A stretch of DNA of 64,000 bases, taken from NCBI GenBank assembly GCA_018902385.1, contig JABSSW010000001.1, forward strand, positions 1,240,001-1,304,000, read 5' to 3'. A model generated the notes under the pieces. It did not search any database. It saw only the letters and a program-made list of their open reading frames with translations, and had not been told where the DNA came from. Numbering within the stretch: position 1 is the first letter of the stretch; each line of letters starts with the position of its first letter. Source of the DNA: Physcia stellaris. Its lineage: Eukaryota > Ascomycota > Lecanoromycetes > Caliciales > Physciaceae. The position numbers were made by a program, and so were the translations under genes. Below are positions 21,598 to 32,005 of this stretch, one piece after another.

Positions 21598-22464
21598 ATG
21601 CCTCGAGTCTTCTTCATCACAGGCTGCTCCAGCGGCTTCGGAGCCTCGCTCGTTCAAACCATCCTCTCGAACGGCGACATCGCCGTAGCCACAGCTCGCC
21701 AGGCCGAAACCCTTCACCCCCAAGGCGCCACCGCCGACAACTTCCTCGCTCAGCGGCTCGATGTAACCTCTCCGGAGAGCATCGCCTCCGCCTTCGCCAG
21801 CGCGGTAGCCAAATTCCACCGCATCGACGTCGTCATCAACAACGCGGGCTACGGCCTGGCCGGCGTCCTCGAAGAGCTCTCGGACGAGCAAATGCAGCAC
21901 GAGATGGACGTCAACTTCTTCGGCGTGGTCCGAGTCACGCGGGCCGCCATCCGCGTGATGCGGGAGGTGAACGCCCCGTGCGGCGGGCTGATAGTGCAAA
22001 TCACCAGCATCTGCGGGCAGCTGGGCATGCCGCTGCTGAGCTCGTACTGCGCGTCCAAGTGGGCCGTCGAAGGGCTCACGGAGAGCGTGATGAGGGAGAT
22101 GAAGCCCGAATGGAATATACGCTTCATGTGCGTCGAGCCGGGCGGGTTCCGCACCGACTGGGCGCACCGATCGATGAATTATCCCGAGGAGGCGAAGAAA
22201 TTGGCGGCGTATGACCATCTGGATGCGAAAAAGGGGATAAAGGCCATGGCGGAGGTGCAGGGGGGTGATCCTGTGAAAGGGGCGGAGGCGATCTATCGTC
22301 TGAGCTTGTTGAAAGATCCGCCACTCAGGGTGCCGTTGGGCTCGGAGGCTTTTGATGCAATGGCGTGCAAGATCAAGACTTATGGAGACACGTTTAGCGA
22401 GTTCGAAGGCGTGTCGAGGCATACCGATATTAGTCCGCTGGATGGAATAAAAGTTCAGTCTTAG
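21598..22464 (+). CDS. short-chain dehydrogenase/reductase (classical SDR)
   Basis: NAD(P)-dependent oxidoreductase of 288 residues in one exon, presumably cytosolic. The Rossmann motif TGCSSGFG lies near residue 8, the NNAG motif near 80 and the catalytic SICG...YCASK near 140-154. The VEPGGFRTDW turn typical of classical SDRs follows. The TGCSSGFG form and the overall length match the fungal SDRs often annotated as retinol- or benzil-reductase-like. The substrate cannot be told from sequence. Divergent pairing with 3-dehydroshikimate dehydratase and nearness to the A-T-R reductase suggest it acts on an aldehyde, alcohol or quinone derived from protocatechuate. GC-rich third positions in the first half contrast with the second half. 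Confidence 0.9.
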   Translation: MPRVFFITGCSSGFGASLVQTILSNGDIAVATARQAETLHPQGATADNFLAQRLDVTSPESIASAFASAVAKFHRIDVVINNAGYGLAGVLEELSDEQMQHEMDVNFFGVVRVTRAAIRVMREVNAPCGGLIVQITSICGQLGMPLLSSYCASKWAVEGLTESVMREMKPEWNIRFMCVEPGGFRTDWAHRSMNYPEEAKKLAAYDHLDAKKGIKAMAEVQGGDPVKGAEAIYRLSLLKDPPLRVPLGSEAFDAMACKIKTYGDTFSEFEGVSRHTDISPLDGIKVQS

Positions 22465-22712
22465 CATATAATTCTTTAGGGTCAAGTACTGCACGTAAGA
22501 AAACCTCCGCAATCATGTAGATAGTGAGAGCGAGACAATGGCTACGTAGCTAGCTAGACTCGAAAAGTGCTCCTCCAGGCGGGTCAGTCCACTATAAAAG
22601 TATTTGAATACATCATCATCATTCATCGATCGGCTTTAGTGAGAAATTAGACCAAAGGTATTGTATAGTGGGACATAACATCATGAAAATTGAGTACCTA
22701 AGTAACCGACCT

Positions 22713-22908
22713 TATCTTATGGTAGCAAGTGGTGCTTACTTCTTTAATATACCGAGAGATCCACACTTAGGACGAAATCAGAAATTGATGCTTCTTTCAC
22801 GTCGTCTTCATATGTCTTGTGCCAAACACGGGTACGCGTCTTGTCATATTGGATGTATTGGTGGCGATGCTTGGGGGAGGGATAGCACCACCCCAGACCA
22901 TTGGGATA
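22713..22908 (+). mobile_element. MITE family 2, copy 1
   Basis: About 196 bp that align with the copy at 32156-32399. Shared blocks include AAGTGGTGCT, GGACGAAATC, GCCAAACAC followed by GGTACGC, and GTCTTGTCATATTG followed by ATGTATTGGTGGCGATGC. The right end GGGATA is the inverse of the TATCCC that opens the family. No coding capacity. It is followed two bases later by a second, partial copy. Confidence 0.65.
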
Positions 22909-22910
22909 TA

Positions 22911-23090
22911 TATCCCATGGCATGGTTTTAATTTTTTAGTATATAACTTGACAAACCTACGAGTACCCGATTTTGGGACGAATTGCAAATATGATGTCTT
23001 ACTCGAGTCAGATTAATATGATTTGCGTCAAAGCCGAGTACGTTTCTTTCACGGCCGTTTCGAGGCTGCCCACTGTACAATGCTTTTGGC
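22911..23090 (+). mobile_element. MITE family 2, copy 2 (partial, adjacent to copy 1)
   Basis: Begins TATCCCATGGCATGG, matching the left end of the copy at 32156. It then shows the TTGGGACGAA, TTGCGTCAAAG and GAGTACG blocks in the family order, in the same orientation as copy 1. The right end is not recognisable, so the limit given is approximate. A tandem pair of such elements sharing a TATA junction suggests insertion of one copy at the edge of another. Confidence 0.5.
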
Positions 23091-23250
23091 CCATTCTCTT
23101 ACGATTTCTCAAGATGCCTTCGGTGAGAACAAGTCTTGTAAATCTGAGCTGTTTGAAAATAGCGCAATCCCAACCCTAATGAAGTTTTTGTGGATACATA
23201 TGATGCATTTCACCTTACAGCTTGACCAACTACAAGGTAAGTTATCGAGC

Positions 23251-26200
23251 TCAATAGCCCCATTGCTTCAGCCAAATTTTCATCCATTCCACCTTTACCG
23301 GCTCCAAGTCCCGCAGAGTCTTGCTGCACTGCTCCGTCTCCGAAGTCGCCAAGCGCACAGATCCCCTTGCTCTCTGCCCATCTCTTACCATGCCTTGGAA
23401 GAAAGCCATGAGTTTCAGGCCAGGATTGGCATCGGCATGCATCTCTTTCCCTCCGATAGAGTCTTGCAACTTCTGAACCCATCCCTCAAACGGTATCACC
23501 GGGAAATCTCGTCCGAGGCTCTCCCGCACCGTCGGCAGCAGATCCTGCCACTCACATGACCGTGGATTCACAGCGTGGAACATGCGCATCAGCTTTCCAT
23601 CCTGCGGCACTCCTGCTGTCACGCTCACAGGCGTCAACGCGAGTTCCACCAGGACTTCTGCCATGATGTCGACGGGGACCCAGTCGATGGTGTTCATCGT
23701 TGCCAGATCTCCCGGCAGACAGCGGAGGAATTTGGACGTCGAAATCAGCGTCGGGAGCCATTCGTGCGAATTCCAGGCCCCCGCTAGAGATCGGACTGGC
23801 CCGGAGATTTGCCCCACGCGGATTACTGCGCCGCCGATGCCAGAGGTTCTGCTTGCTTCCTCTAAGAGCATGCTCGCGACGGCTTTGCTCTGGCCGTAGC
23901 CTCCCACTGGGAGAGTGAGGTCTGGGAGGAAGGACTCGGGCACTTTACGGCTACGGTGGTCCCAATTGTGGATGGTGCTGACACTGGACATAAAGAAGAT
24001 CCGGGCATTCCGAGTGGAATTGATGGAGAAGTTGATAAGATTACATGTTCCTTGAATGTGCGGCTCGAAAGAGGAGAGGATGAGGTTGAAATCGACTTGC
24101 CATTGATTGTCTGCGGATAAGACAGCTTTCAAGTCAGCTTTCAAGTCATGGAAACCTGCGAGGATCAAGAAGGGGTGCGACGAACGTAGAATGAGGTTGA
24201 CCTCGGTGGTCATGACTTCGTAAATGCTTCGCTCTAAGTGGAAACGAGGTTTGGATAGATCGGCATGTAGAAAACGAACATCTTTTTGTGACCAATCTGT
24301 TGACAATCCTCTTGCTTCATTACTAGCGGTTTGTCTCTTCTTTCCGTCCGCTGTCCTGTTCAAGCAGTAGATTCTTAATACGTTCTCTTGCCTCATTAGT
24401 GTGTCTAGCAGATACGATCCGAGAGAGCCGGTGCTGCCGGTCAAGATGACAACAATGGAATCCATGGATGGGATCGAACATGTGCGACCTTTCTTGAGTA
24501 GTTGTTTACCATACTTATCCATCATTGTGCGCATCTCAACGGCTTGTAATGCTTTCTTCGGTGGAATTCCACCACAAAGGGTTTTGGTCAGCCCAGAGAG
24601 GGATAATACTAATTTATCGATGGTCGGATATGAGTACATCATGCTGGGCGTGACGGCCTCGAGTTGCATTTCAGCGGATGAGAGTCTCGATCTGATTTTC
24701 TGTACGCCAATGATCACTTTCAACGAGTCTGCGCCAGAATTGAAAATGTCTGCATCATCTGCGAGCTCTTTATTCTTAGTCATTTCCAGGCATACACTTC
24801 GTATAAAGTTATGCAATGCGGATTTATTCGTAACGTCAATAGTATCGGATGAGGCTTCTCCACTTTCCATCTTAGCGTAAAGATCGTCGAGCTCCTCCTT
24901 ATACGTGTCTAACGTCGCAGATCTCCTGATCGTTCCTTTTCCCGTTCTCTGGAAAGGCTTTTTCGCATCGCTGAGCATGACATGTGACTTAGCTATCTGA
25001 CAATGAGCAGGAGAATCCGAGTTGGCCTCCACAACCAGGGGCCAGATGTTGTCAATCATCTGCGCTTTAAGTAATTCTGATTCAGACACAGAATCTTTTA
25101 ATTCAATGATGACCGCTGGTTGCAATCGACTCTGACCAGCGATCAACACCATGCTCACCAAAGGATGTCTGCGGATGTGTGCCTCCGCTCCGCAAGGATT
25201 CCATTTCTCACCATTGGCGAAGACGATGACATCGTCCGCTCGCCCCTGAAATAGCCAGTGATTAGTCTTTGTCGGATGCTTCGTATACAGATCTTTAGTT
25301 CCGAATTCCTGAAGCTTCGGGAACATCTTGAAAGCCCCTTGGTGTATGGAAATATTGGAATCACGAACAACAAATTGCTCATATAGACCCTTCTCAGGTG
25401 TCTCTCGAAAGGTTATCCCGTTTCGTTTGACGTTGAAATGGAGATACTGAAAGTCTTCGGGATCCGTGTCGTGGGTTATGAGCACGACGGATTCTGTAGA
25501 CCCTATTTGGTTGAAGAGACGAGTCCTTTCAGCTATGGCACTTCCAGCTGCGCGACTTACAGAGGCACCGCCGTAATAGACTGCGTTTAGAAGACCTAAC
25601 CTTTGCAAAGCCACTTCTGACTTGCTCATTTCCTCCAATATGGAAGGGGGAAGCATTGCACATGTGACATTCGCAGTTGCCAAGATCTGCTCAACTAAAG
25701 GCACACTCACAGGGCGGTCCCCTGGACCGAAAACAACGACGGAATTCGAACAAAGTGATAGAATTAATGCTATGGAGAATCCAGCCATATGGAAGAAAGG
25801 CATAGCCAGGTATATTCTTCGATTTGCTGCCATTGTTCTCAAGAAACACTCTCGCCCGTCAAGTGGAGGCACGAGCCACAGGGCATCCATTGTCGCCAAT
25901 GCATCGTGGGTTAGCACGATCCTTTTCGGGTAGCCGGTAGTCCCTGAGGTGTGGAGGACCAGACACGGATCGTGTCGAGCCTCCGCAAATGACTTCTCGA
26001 ATGGAACCACGGGCACAACATCTTCATTGAGTAAGTCCTGCAGTTCTGGTACCAGCAAACTACGCATCGATCTGTGATCCAATATGCTTCGGACGTTATT
26101 GAAGGGGGTATGTAGCATGATATCACATTCTGTTGCCTCTAGAAGCCTCAAATGACCGCTAAGACTGTTCTTAGGAGAACTGAAGAAAATCTGAGGCGGT

Positions 26201-26540
26201 AGGTATCAGTTTCTCCTTCCTGCCAAGACTGGGCATTGATTGTCCTCACCTTATAGCCTGTCTTGACAGCCGCTGCAAAGAAAATGAAATATCGGGCGTC
26301 ATTCAGACCAATGTATAGCAGCGTTCCAAAATCCGTACTTCTACCACACCGAGACTCTATCCAGAGCGCCGCGCGATTGACGGCGTTGGCGAGGATACTA
26401 TAACTGACATCCCTGAACCCATCTGCTAGATTTGACGAGACAGGTACAGATATCCAAGGATTATCAGGCTCATCCCGGGCGAGCTGATCAATTAGACTGG
26501 GTATCAGGCGTTTGCCGCATGATGGTTTATATGGAACCAT
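23251..26540 (-). CDS. NRPS-like carboxylic acid reductase (A-T-R)
   Basis: Activates a carboxylic acid as its AMP ester, loads it on a phosphopantetheine arm and reduces it to the aldehyde with NADPH. Two exons (26540-26250, 26190-23251; 59-bp intron) give about 1076 residues, the usual size. The adenylation domain (1-520) has LHTSGTTGYPKRIVL near 179, the A5 motif NQIGSTES and the A8 region FQGRADDVIVFANGEK. The thiolation domain has IFNSGADSLKVI near 582, with the Ser that carries the arm. The reductase domain starts with ILTGSTGSLGSYLLDTL near 678 and has the catalytic YGQSK near 860. There is no condensation domain. Fungal relatives reduce aryl acids or L-amino-adipate-like substrates. 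With 3-dehydroshikimate dehydratase nearby, protocatechuate or a derivative is the obvious candidate substrate, but the specificity residues were not analysed. The start ATG lies only four bases from a MITE insertion. Confidence 0.9.
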
Positions 26541-28001
26541 GGTACACTCGCCCCGGACAGAATTGAGTGCGGATAGAAAAAATAGAAATCACTTGTCAGA
26601 TCAAGGTTACCCGTCTTTGGAAGTCAGAAGGTAAACAGATATGAATGGAGTTCTCAATTTGCCGAATCAAGTCGGGCTATCATTGACTTATTCGGTTTGC
26701 GGTGAATAATTGTTGATCACGTGGGATGAGATCCGCACTCAATTTTGCCAGGGGCGAGTGGTACATTGAATCATACAAACATGGCATCCAAGCTGGAATC
26801 CCACATCGTCTAGGGCTCAATAATGTGACCTGAGGGCTAAGTAGCAGCTACAACCAAGGGCCATTATGTTCGGTCGATCGCCAATCCGATACGTCTTGAA
26901 CAGCGGCCCTTCCCCACCTCAATCGGGCTTGCTTTCTTCTTCGTCGGGAAATGTCAGAGTCTGAATGGCATTGCATTGGTGTAGGTATCTAGCCGATGTT
27001 GTTTTGTTTTCCATGCGAGGGTCCTGAGCCTAGTCAATGCTAAGAGCCTGGGGCATACTAACTCCTAACAGGAGACTTGATCCATCAGTGCAAATTGCTT
27101 TTTCGCACGTCATTGTCGTCGTCGGTGCCCGTGTCCGCAGTCTTCACGATGGATGTAGATCTGCGTTTGCATATACAATTTCTGCTTTTTTCCATGTTGA
27201 AACAAGAGGAGTCGGCATGCACGATGCCTTGGTGGATCAGGAGTAAAGATATGAAAGGTCTGGCAGGCCAAGTACTTTTGCGCTTTTGCATAGCCGTGCA
27301 CCCTGCAGTGCATCTTCAGGTCTGCATCATGCGAACTCCGCTTCTCGAGTGGGGTAGGCATACATGATGCAATATAATGGCTGATGTTGCTGTGGAGTAT
27401 GTGGATGTACAAATTTTTGTTTGCGTTCTCGTAGAGGGAGGCGAGAGTAGCTGTAGCCGTGGATTCGGGATCCCACTACTCGCTTCGGTTAGATGAGATT
27501 ATATTAATAATACTCGCAACTAACTTGTAACGGCTAATAAGCGTCCTCGGTACCGGGTGAGTCCGCTTGGAACCGCAAAGTCAAATGAGTAGTAGGGGCC
27601 AAAGCTAACTACAGTACATGACTACATACGTTATGCCACCGCCACCTCAGCTACCTCCGATGCAGGCGATCGGTGGATTTAGTGAACGTAATGTATCATG
27701 ATGCCTGCAGTTTGAAACATACAATACGCACCGTCTGCGTTACGTAGATCACATCGTCACAGAGCAGAGTAGGCGTCAAAGTTTGCCCAAGTGGAGACGA
27801 GAACGAAGCGTGAGCGGTGCTACATTGTTGCATTCCTTTTCAACATGCGGCCAAAGGAGTTGAGAGGTCCGCACAAATATCCGGACATCGCGTCCGGGCT
27901 TTACCATGGAAATCAATTGACATTGAATCCTGCACTGGTCAACTTGGGTCTACCACCCTGAAACACTCCACGCCGGGCTCTTCAACGACACGATTGCGAA
28001 G
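26541..28001. promoter_or_regulatory. shared divergent promoter region with a MITE
   Basis: These 1.46 kb separate the A-T-R reductase (-) from the intradiol dioxygenase (+) and must contain both promoters. The left 217 bp are a MITE, listed separately. The remainder shows no gene; the frames around 27037-27412 have no domain. Confidence 0.5.
26545..26761 (+). mobile_element. MITE family 1, copy A
   Basis: A 217-bp element flanked by TA on both sides. Its ends form an imperfect inverted repeat of about 30 bp: CACTCGCCCCGGACAGAATT and on to GAGTGCGGAT on the left, mirrored by ATCCGCACTCAATTTTGCCA then GGGGCGAGTG on the right. The TA flanks fit a Tc1/mariner-type target duplication. It has no coding sequence. 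It matches the element in the intron at 5446-5668. It lies four bases upstream of the reductase start codon, so the reductase transcript must begin within or beyond it. Confidence 0.85.
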
Positions 28002-29126
28002 ATGACAGATCACACAAAAACGAATGGCGTGGTCCACCTGCCAACGAGCAAGGACCTTACCATTGACAACATCACCGACAATGTCATCGCTTTCAACTCG
28101 CAGGGCAAAGATGCACGCTTGGCCTATGTCCTCGAGCGTCTCGTCACCCATCTCCACGACTTCGCCAGAGAAACACGTCTGAGCACGAAAGAATGGAGAT
28201 ACGGCCTGGATTTCCTGGAGCAAACAGGTAAAATGTGCACGGAAGAGCGGGCGGTGTGTGTCCATCCCATGCATGTGAGAAGATAGCCCGTTCTAAGCAG
28301 TCTTGTCTCCCCAGGAGTTCATCACACTTTCCGACGTTCTCGGGCTATCAGCCCTCGTCGATGCAATCGACCACCCCAAACCGCCTGGTGCAACCGATGG
28401 CACGATCCTCGGCCCCTTCCATACGCATGAGGCAGAGGTAATGCAGAATGGCGATTATCTGATGCGTGACGGCCACGGGGAGCCTTGTCTAATGGTTGGT
28501 GCGGTCGTCGATACTGAAAACAAGCCGGTTGCAGATGCCGAGATACACATCTGGGAGGCCAATTCGGAGGGGAAATACGATGTTCAGCTTCCAGATAGGA
28601 AAGGGCCGGATGGGAGGTGCGTGCTGCGCACCGATGAGAATGGGTTGTTCTGGTTCAAGGCCATTGTCCCTGTACCGTACCCTATCGCGCAAGACGGTCC
28701 TCTGGGAGTATTGTTCCGTGCGGTGGGCAGACATCCGTATCGACCGGCGCACATGCATTTCATGTTCGAGAAGCCTGGTTTCGACAACCTCATCACGTAG
28801 GTAGTCTCAGAGACGCGACCAGTGGACCAGCAGGCTGACGTGTTCGTCGTTATAGTGCCCTGTACCTCCGCGACGACCCTTACGAAGGATCAGACGCGGT
28901 CTTCGGCGTCAAGAGCTCACTGATTGTCTCCACCGCGGACATCGATGCCGAAACGGCGAAGAAGTTCGGGCAGCCGTCGGACAGCAAGGTGATCCGGTGG
29001 AACTTCGTGCTAGCATCGGAAGAGCAAGCAAGTGTGCTCCGGGATCAGAATTCTATGAAGGCGCTCAAGGACTTGGGCAGGAGGGTGAAGCTGATGAATC
29101 ATCTGCCCGTGCCAGACGTTGATTGA
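28002..29126 (+). CDS. intradiol ring-cleavage dioxygenase (catechol/hydroxyquinol type)
   Basis: Iron(III) enzyme that splits an ortho-diphenol between its hydroxyls to a muconate. Three exons (28002-28253, 28315-28796, 28856-29126) with introns of 61 and 59 bp give about 334 residues. The N-terminal helical dimerisation domain (FLEQTGKMCTEERAEFITLS) marks the catechol/hydroxyquinol 1,2-dioxygenase group rather than protocatechuate 3,4-dioxygenase. The catalytic part has ILGPFHTHEAE, EANSEGKYD with one iron Tyr near residue 171, and RHPYRPAHMHFMF near 224 with the second Tyr and the two His ligands. All four ligands are present, so it should be active. The first donor was chosen to keep EER-A-EFITLSD in frame; an earlier GT does not. 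In the cluster it could cleave a hydroxyquinol formed from protocatechuate. Confidence 0.9.
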
Positions 29127-29710
29127 GCGCGTCAGTCTGCACTTTACGGTTCTAGGAAATATTGCTTCACAGGATTGCTGTTAGAAAACTACTATAAGTA
29201 ATCAGACAACCGATGAAAGTGATTTGAACGATCATATCTACCTGGGAAAGTATCAGTCTTGTGCTTCTTGAAGCATACGTTGCGTACATCTAAGATCGAC
29301 TTTCTGTGTTCGTAATCAAGATTTAAAATGCATACATATAGGGGAGTAGTGATGGATCGACATAGGCTAGCCTACTGTAACCACAAGGGCGGGCACGCGG
29401 CTGTCCACTTTACTTACCCCGAAGTTTTCCGATATGCAATTATTGAGGATTCCTATCAAACATTAACGATGTTCGAGAATCTCCGTACCCATCTCGCCCG
29501 GTTCCCCACTCCGTACAACCGATTGCCACCGCACTGGCCGCCATCCCCACGCCGACTGCTGTACCGAAGCTTCTGGTCTCCTGCAGACATGCTGGGCCGA
29601 AGAAGTCCATACCCCAACACCGCGAGATCGTACAAGTATGAGCCAGAGACAAAAGCTTCTCTGTGCGCACTGCCTCACTTTCAGAAGGATAAGAAATTGT
29701 CCTGTTAAAA
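29127..29710. other. intergenic region
   Basis: This gap lies downstream of the dioxygenase and upstream of the glutamate-cysteine ligase, both on the plus strand. A frame at 29328-29708 has no recognisable domain. Confidence 0.5.
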
Positions 29711-32005
29711 ATGGGCGTCCTGTAAGTCTTCGCCAATGCCCTTCAACTGTCAAGCTTACTCAGAATACTCTAGGTCCGAGGGAACTCCTCTTACATGGCC
29801 CCAAGTCGAACAAAATGTGGCCTTCATCCGTCAGTGCGCGGTTGATGTACGCAGGAGCTTCGGTCCTTGGGCTTCAGATGCTCATCGATGACTTAGCAAT
29901 TACTTGGACTGTGGAAGAGGTCAAAAGGGAGAGATGAAGACCCTGCACTCTGGGGAGATGAGGTATGCTATCTGCTGCGATTGCCCCTACAGGATTACTA
30001 ATGCTCAGAAGATTGAATATCTCATCGTTTCAATTGACAATGCAAGAAGAATTGCAAAGCTCGCTCTACGGTCCGCAGAAATATTGCCATTGGTGACGGA
30101 GAATGGCCCGTGCAGCGCAGATGGCGAATTTCCGACTTTCCAGACAGAGTTTTGCAGCTTCAATCTTGAGTCGACACCGGGCAAGCCGTGGACAATGTAC
30201 CCTGCTGATCTATTAGACGTGGAACCCAATATGAGATTTAGGTTGGTCTTACTTCCATGGTTCTACCCGCATGGCCAAACCCACGCAATGACCATCAATC
30301 TGCAGGCGAGCTATTCTCGAAAAGTACATGAAGCACAACGAGTATCCCATAACCCTCACCAACTTCCCTCGATTTGGACTCAAGCATTCGACCATCCCCG
30401 AATATCCACCCTCGGGGCCGCAGCTGAAATCACAATTCATATCTGACTTAACCACGACCCAGCGCACACGATACATCTCAACCGCGAAAAGCGTTAGAGC
30501 TAGACGTAAGCGCAAAGTTCAGATCAATGTACCAATTTTCAGGGACGAAAAAACGCCATGGCCATTCCACGACCCATCGGTAGACTACAATCTTCACACC
30601 TACCCCGAAGACGAGGAACCTCGTAAGGGCGCTGCTAAACCCAACCACATCTACATGGACGCACAGCCGTTTGGGTCAGGGACGTGTTGTTTGCAGGTGA
30701 CGTTGCAGGCGAGAAATATCGACGAAGCGCGAAAGCTCTACGACCGGCTCCTCCCTTTGGCTCCCATAATGCTCGCCTTGACGGCTGCAACCCCGATATA
30801 CAAGGGGTTTTTGGCAGACACGGATGCCCGGTGGAATACCCTTGTTGGTGCTTCTGATGACAGAACTCAGAAGGAGATTGATCAAAAGGTATGTTGTCGA
30901 TTTCTCACTCACCGTTTGCTTCTAGATGAGAGTAGCCTAACCATTGAAGACGCTCTCTCCCAGATTCGGATGCAACACATCCTACATCTCGCTTGATCCC
31001 CGACTGCGAGCCCAGCACAACGATCACACCATGCCGATCGCGCCCAAAATTAGACAAAAACTCATCGCTGGGGGTATGGATGACCTCCTCGCCTCTCATT
31101 TCGCCCGGATCCTAGTCCGTGACCCCCTCATCCTCTGCGCCGAAGACCTTACCCAAATCGATCTCACCACGTCAAACCTGTTTGAAAAATTTCAAGGCTT
31201 AACCTGGCAAGCCGTGCGCTTCAAACCGCCGCCGCCCAAGAACGTCCACGACATCGGCTGGAGGGTCGAGTTCCGAAGCATGGAAGTGCAGCCGACGGAT
31301 TTCGAGAACGCGGCCTTCTCCATCTTCATCATCTTGCTCACACGTGCTATCCTGGCTTTCGATGTGGACTTCTACATGCCCATATCGCTGGTGGAGGAGA
31401 ACATGGAGACAGCGCACGCCCGCGACGCCGTGAATTGCAAGGAATTCCACTTTCCAGCCACCTGGATGACCGAGTACGCTCACGACGCCGACTCCCACGG
31501 TCCCACTGACGGACTCGCCACTACCTCATCAGCATCAGATCACGCACGCCATGATCCCCCATCCTCAATTACTGCTCTCAACGGACACGGCAACCACACT
31601 GAATACCCGCCAACTCCGATATCCACCCTCATCAACGGCCCTCCGTCCTCAGCTCCGACCGCTTCTGCACCGGGCCTCCTCTCCCTCATAAGGCGATACC
31701 TCAACAGCCTCCCCATTACACATCTCACGCCCGTTCAGCGCATAAATCTCGAGCCTTATTTGGAGCTTGTGGCGCGGCGCGCGGATGGGCTTGACGTTAC
31801 GCCGGCGACGAAAATTCGAGATATCGTGAGGCGGAGCGGGGAGTATGCGGGGGATAGTTACGTGAGTGAGGCAGCGCAGTGGAGGGTTATCACTGAGGTG
31901 GGGATTGGGACTGGGGAGTGTGGGACGGGAATGGCGGAGGCGGTTCAGAATGGTGGGATCGGGATCGGTTGCGGAGAGGGAGGGGATCATAGTGTGGTTC
32001 AGTGA
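29711..32005 (+). CDS. glutamate-cysteine ligase, divergent form
   Basis: ATP-dependent first enzyme of glutathione synthesis, cytosolic. Six exons fit (29711-29721, 29774-29840, 29897-29962, 30009-30241, 30306-30888, 30950-32005), giving about 671 residues. Family blocks in order are GTPLTWPQVE, DPALWGDE, EFCSFNLESTPGKPW, NEYPITLTNFPRFG, HIYMDAQPFGSGTCCLQVTL, LAPIMLALTAATPIYKGFLA, GWRVEFRSMEVQPTDFENAA and IRDIVRRSGEYAGDS. Every exon join keeps frame, so the gene looks intact. It departs from the usual fungal form in several places: the conserved KFYFR region reads KEFHFPATW, a Ser/Pro/Thr-rich spacer of about 60 residues follows, and the last 35 residues are Gly-rich and unlike the normal C-terminus. 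It may be a second, specialised copy beside the normal gene, perhaps serving the neighbouring cluster, but one window cannot show whether another copy exists. Confidence 0.85.

Larger units (their letters stand above)
22465..23250. other. intergenic region rich in MITE-like repeats
   Basis: This gap lies between convergent SDR (+) and A-T-R reductase (-) genes. About half is made up of copies of MITE family 2, listed separately; the rest is unremarkable. Confidence 0.5.

Noticed and set aside
12672-29126. A quinate/shikimate utilisation (qut/qa) cluster
   Set aside because: Only the dehydratase matches. Quinate dehydrogenase, dehydroquinase, quinate permease and the QutA/QutR regulators are not present.
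29328-29708. A frame of 126 codons before glutamate-cysteine ligase
   Set aside because: No domain; it lies in the promoter region and has frames of similar length on the other strand.
30328-32005. Glutamate-cysteine ligase as a pseudogene
   Set aside because: Apparent stops in the genomic frames are all removed by GT-AG introns that restore conserved blocks exactly.
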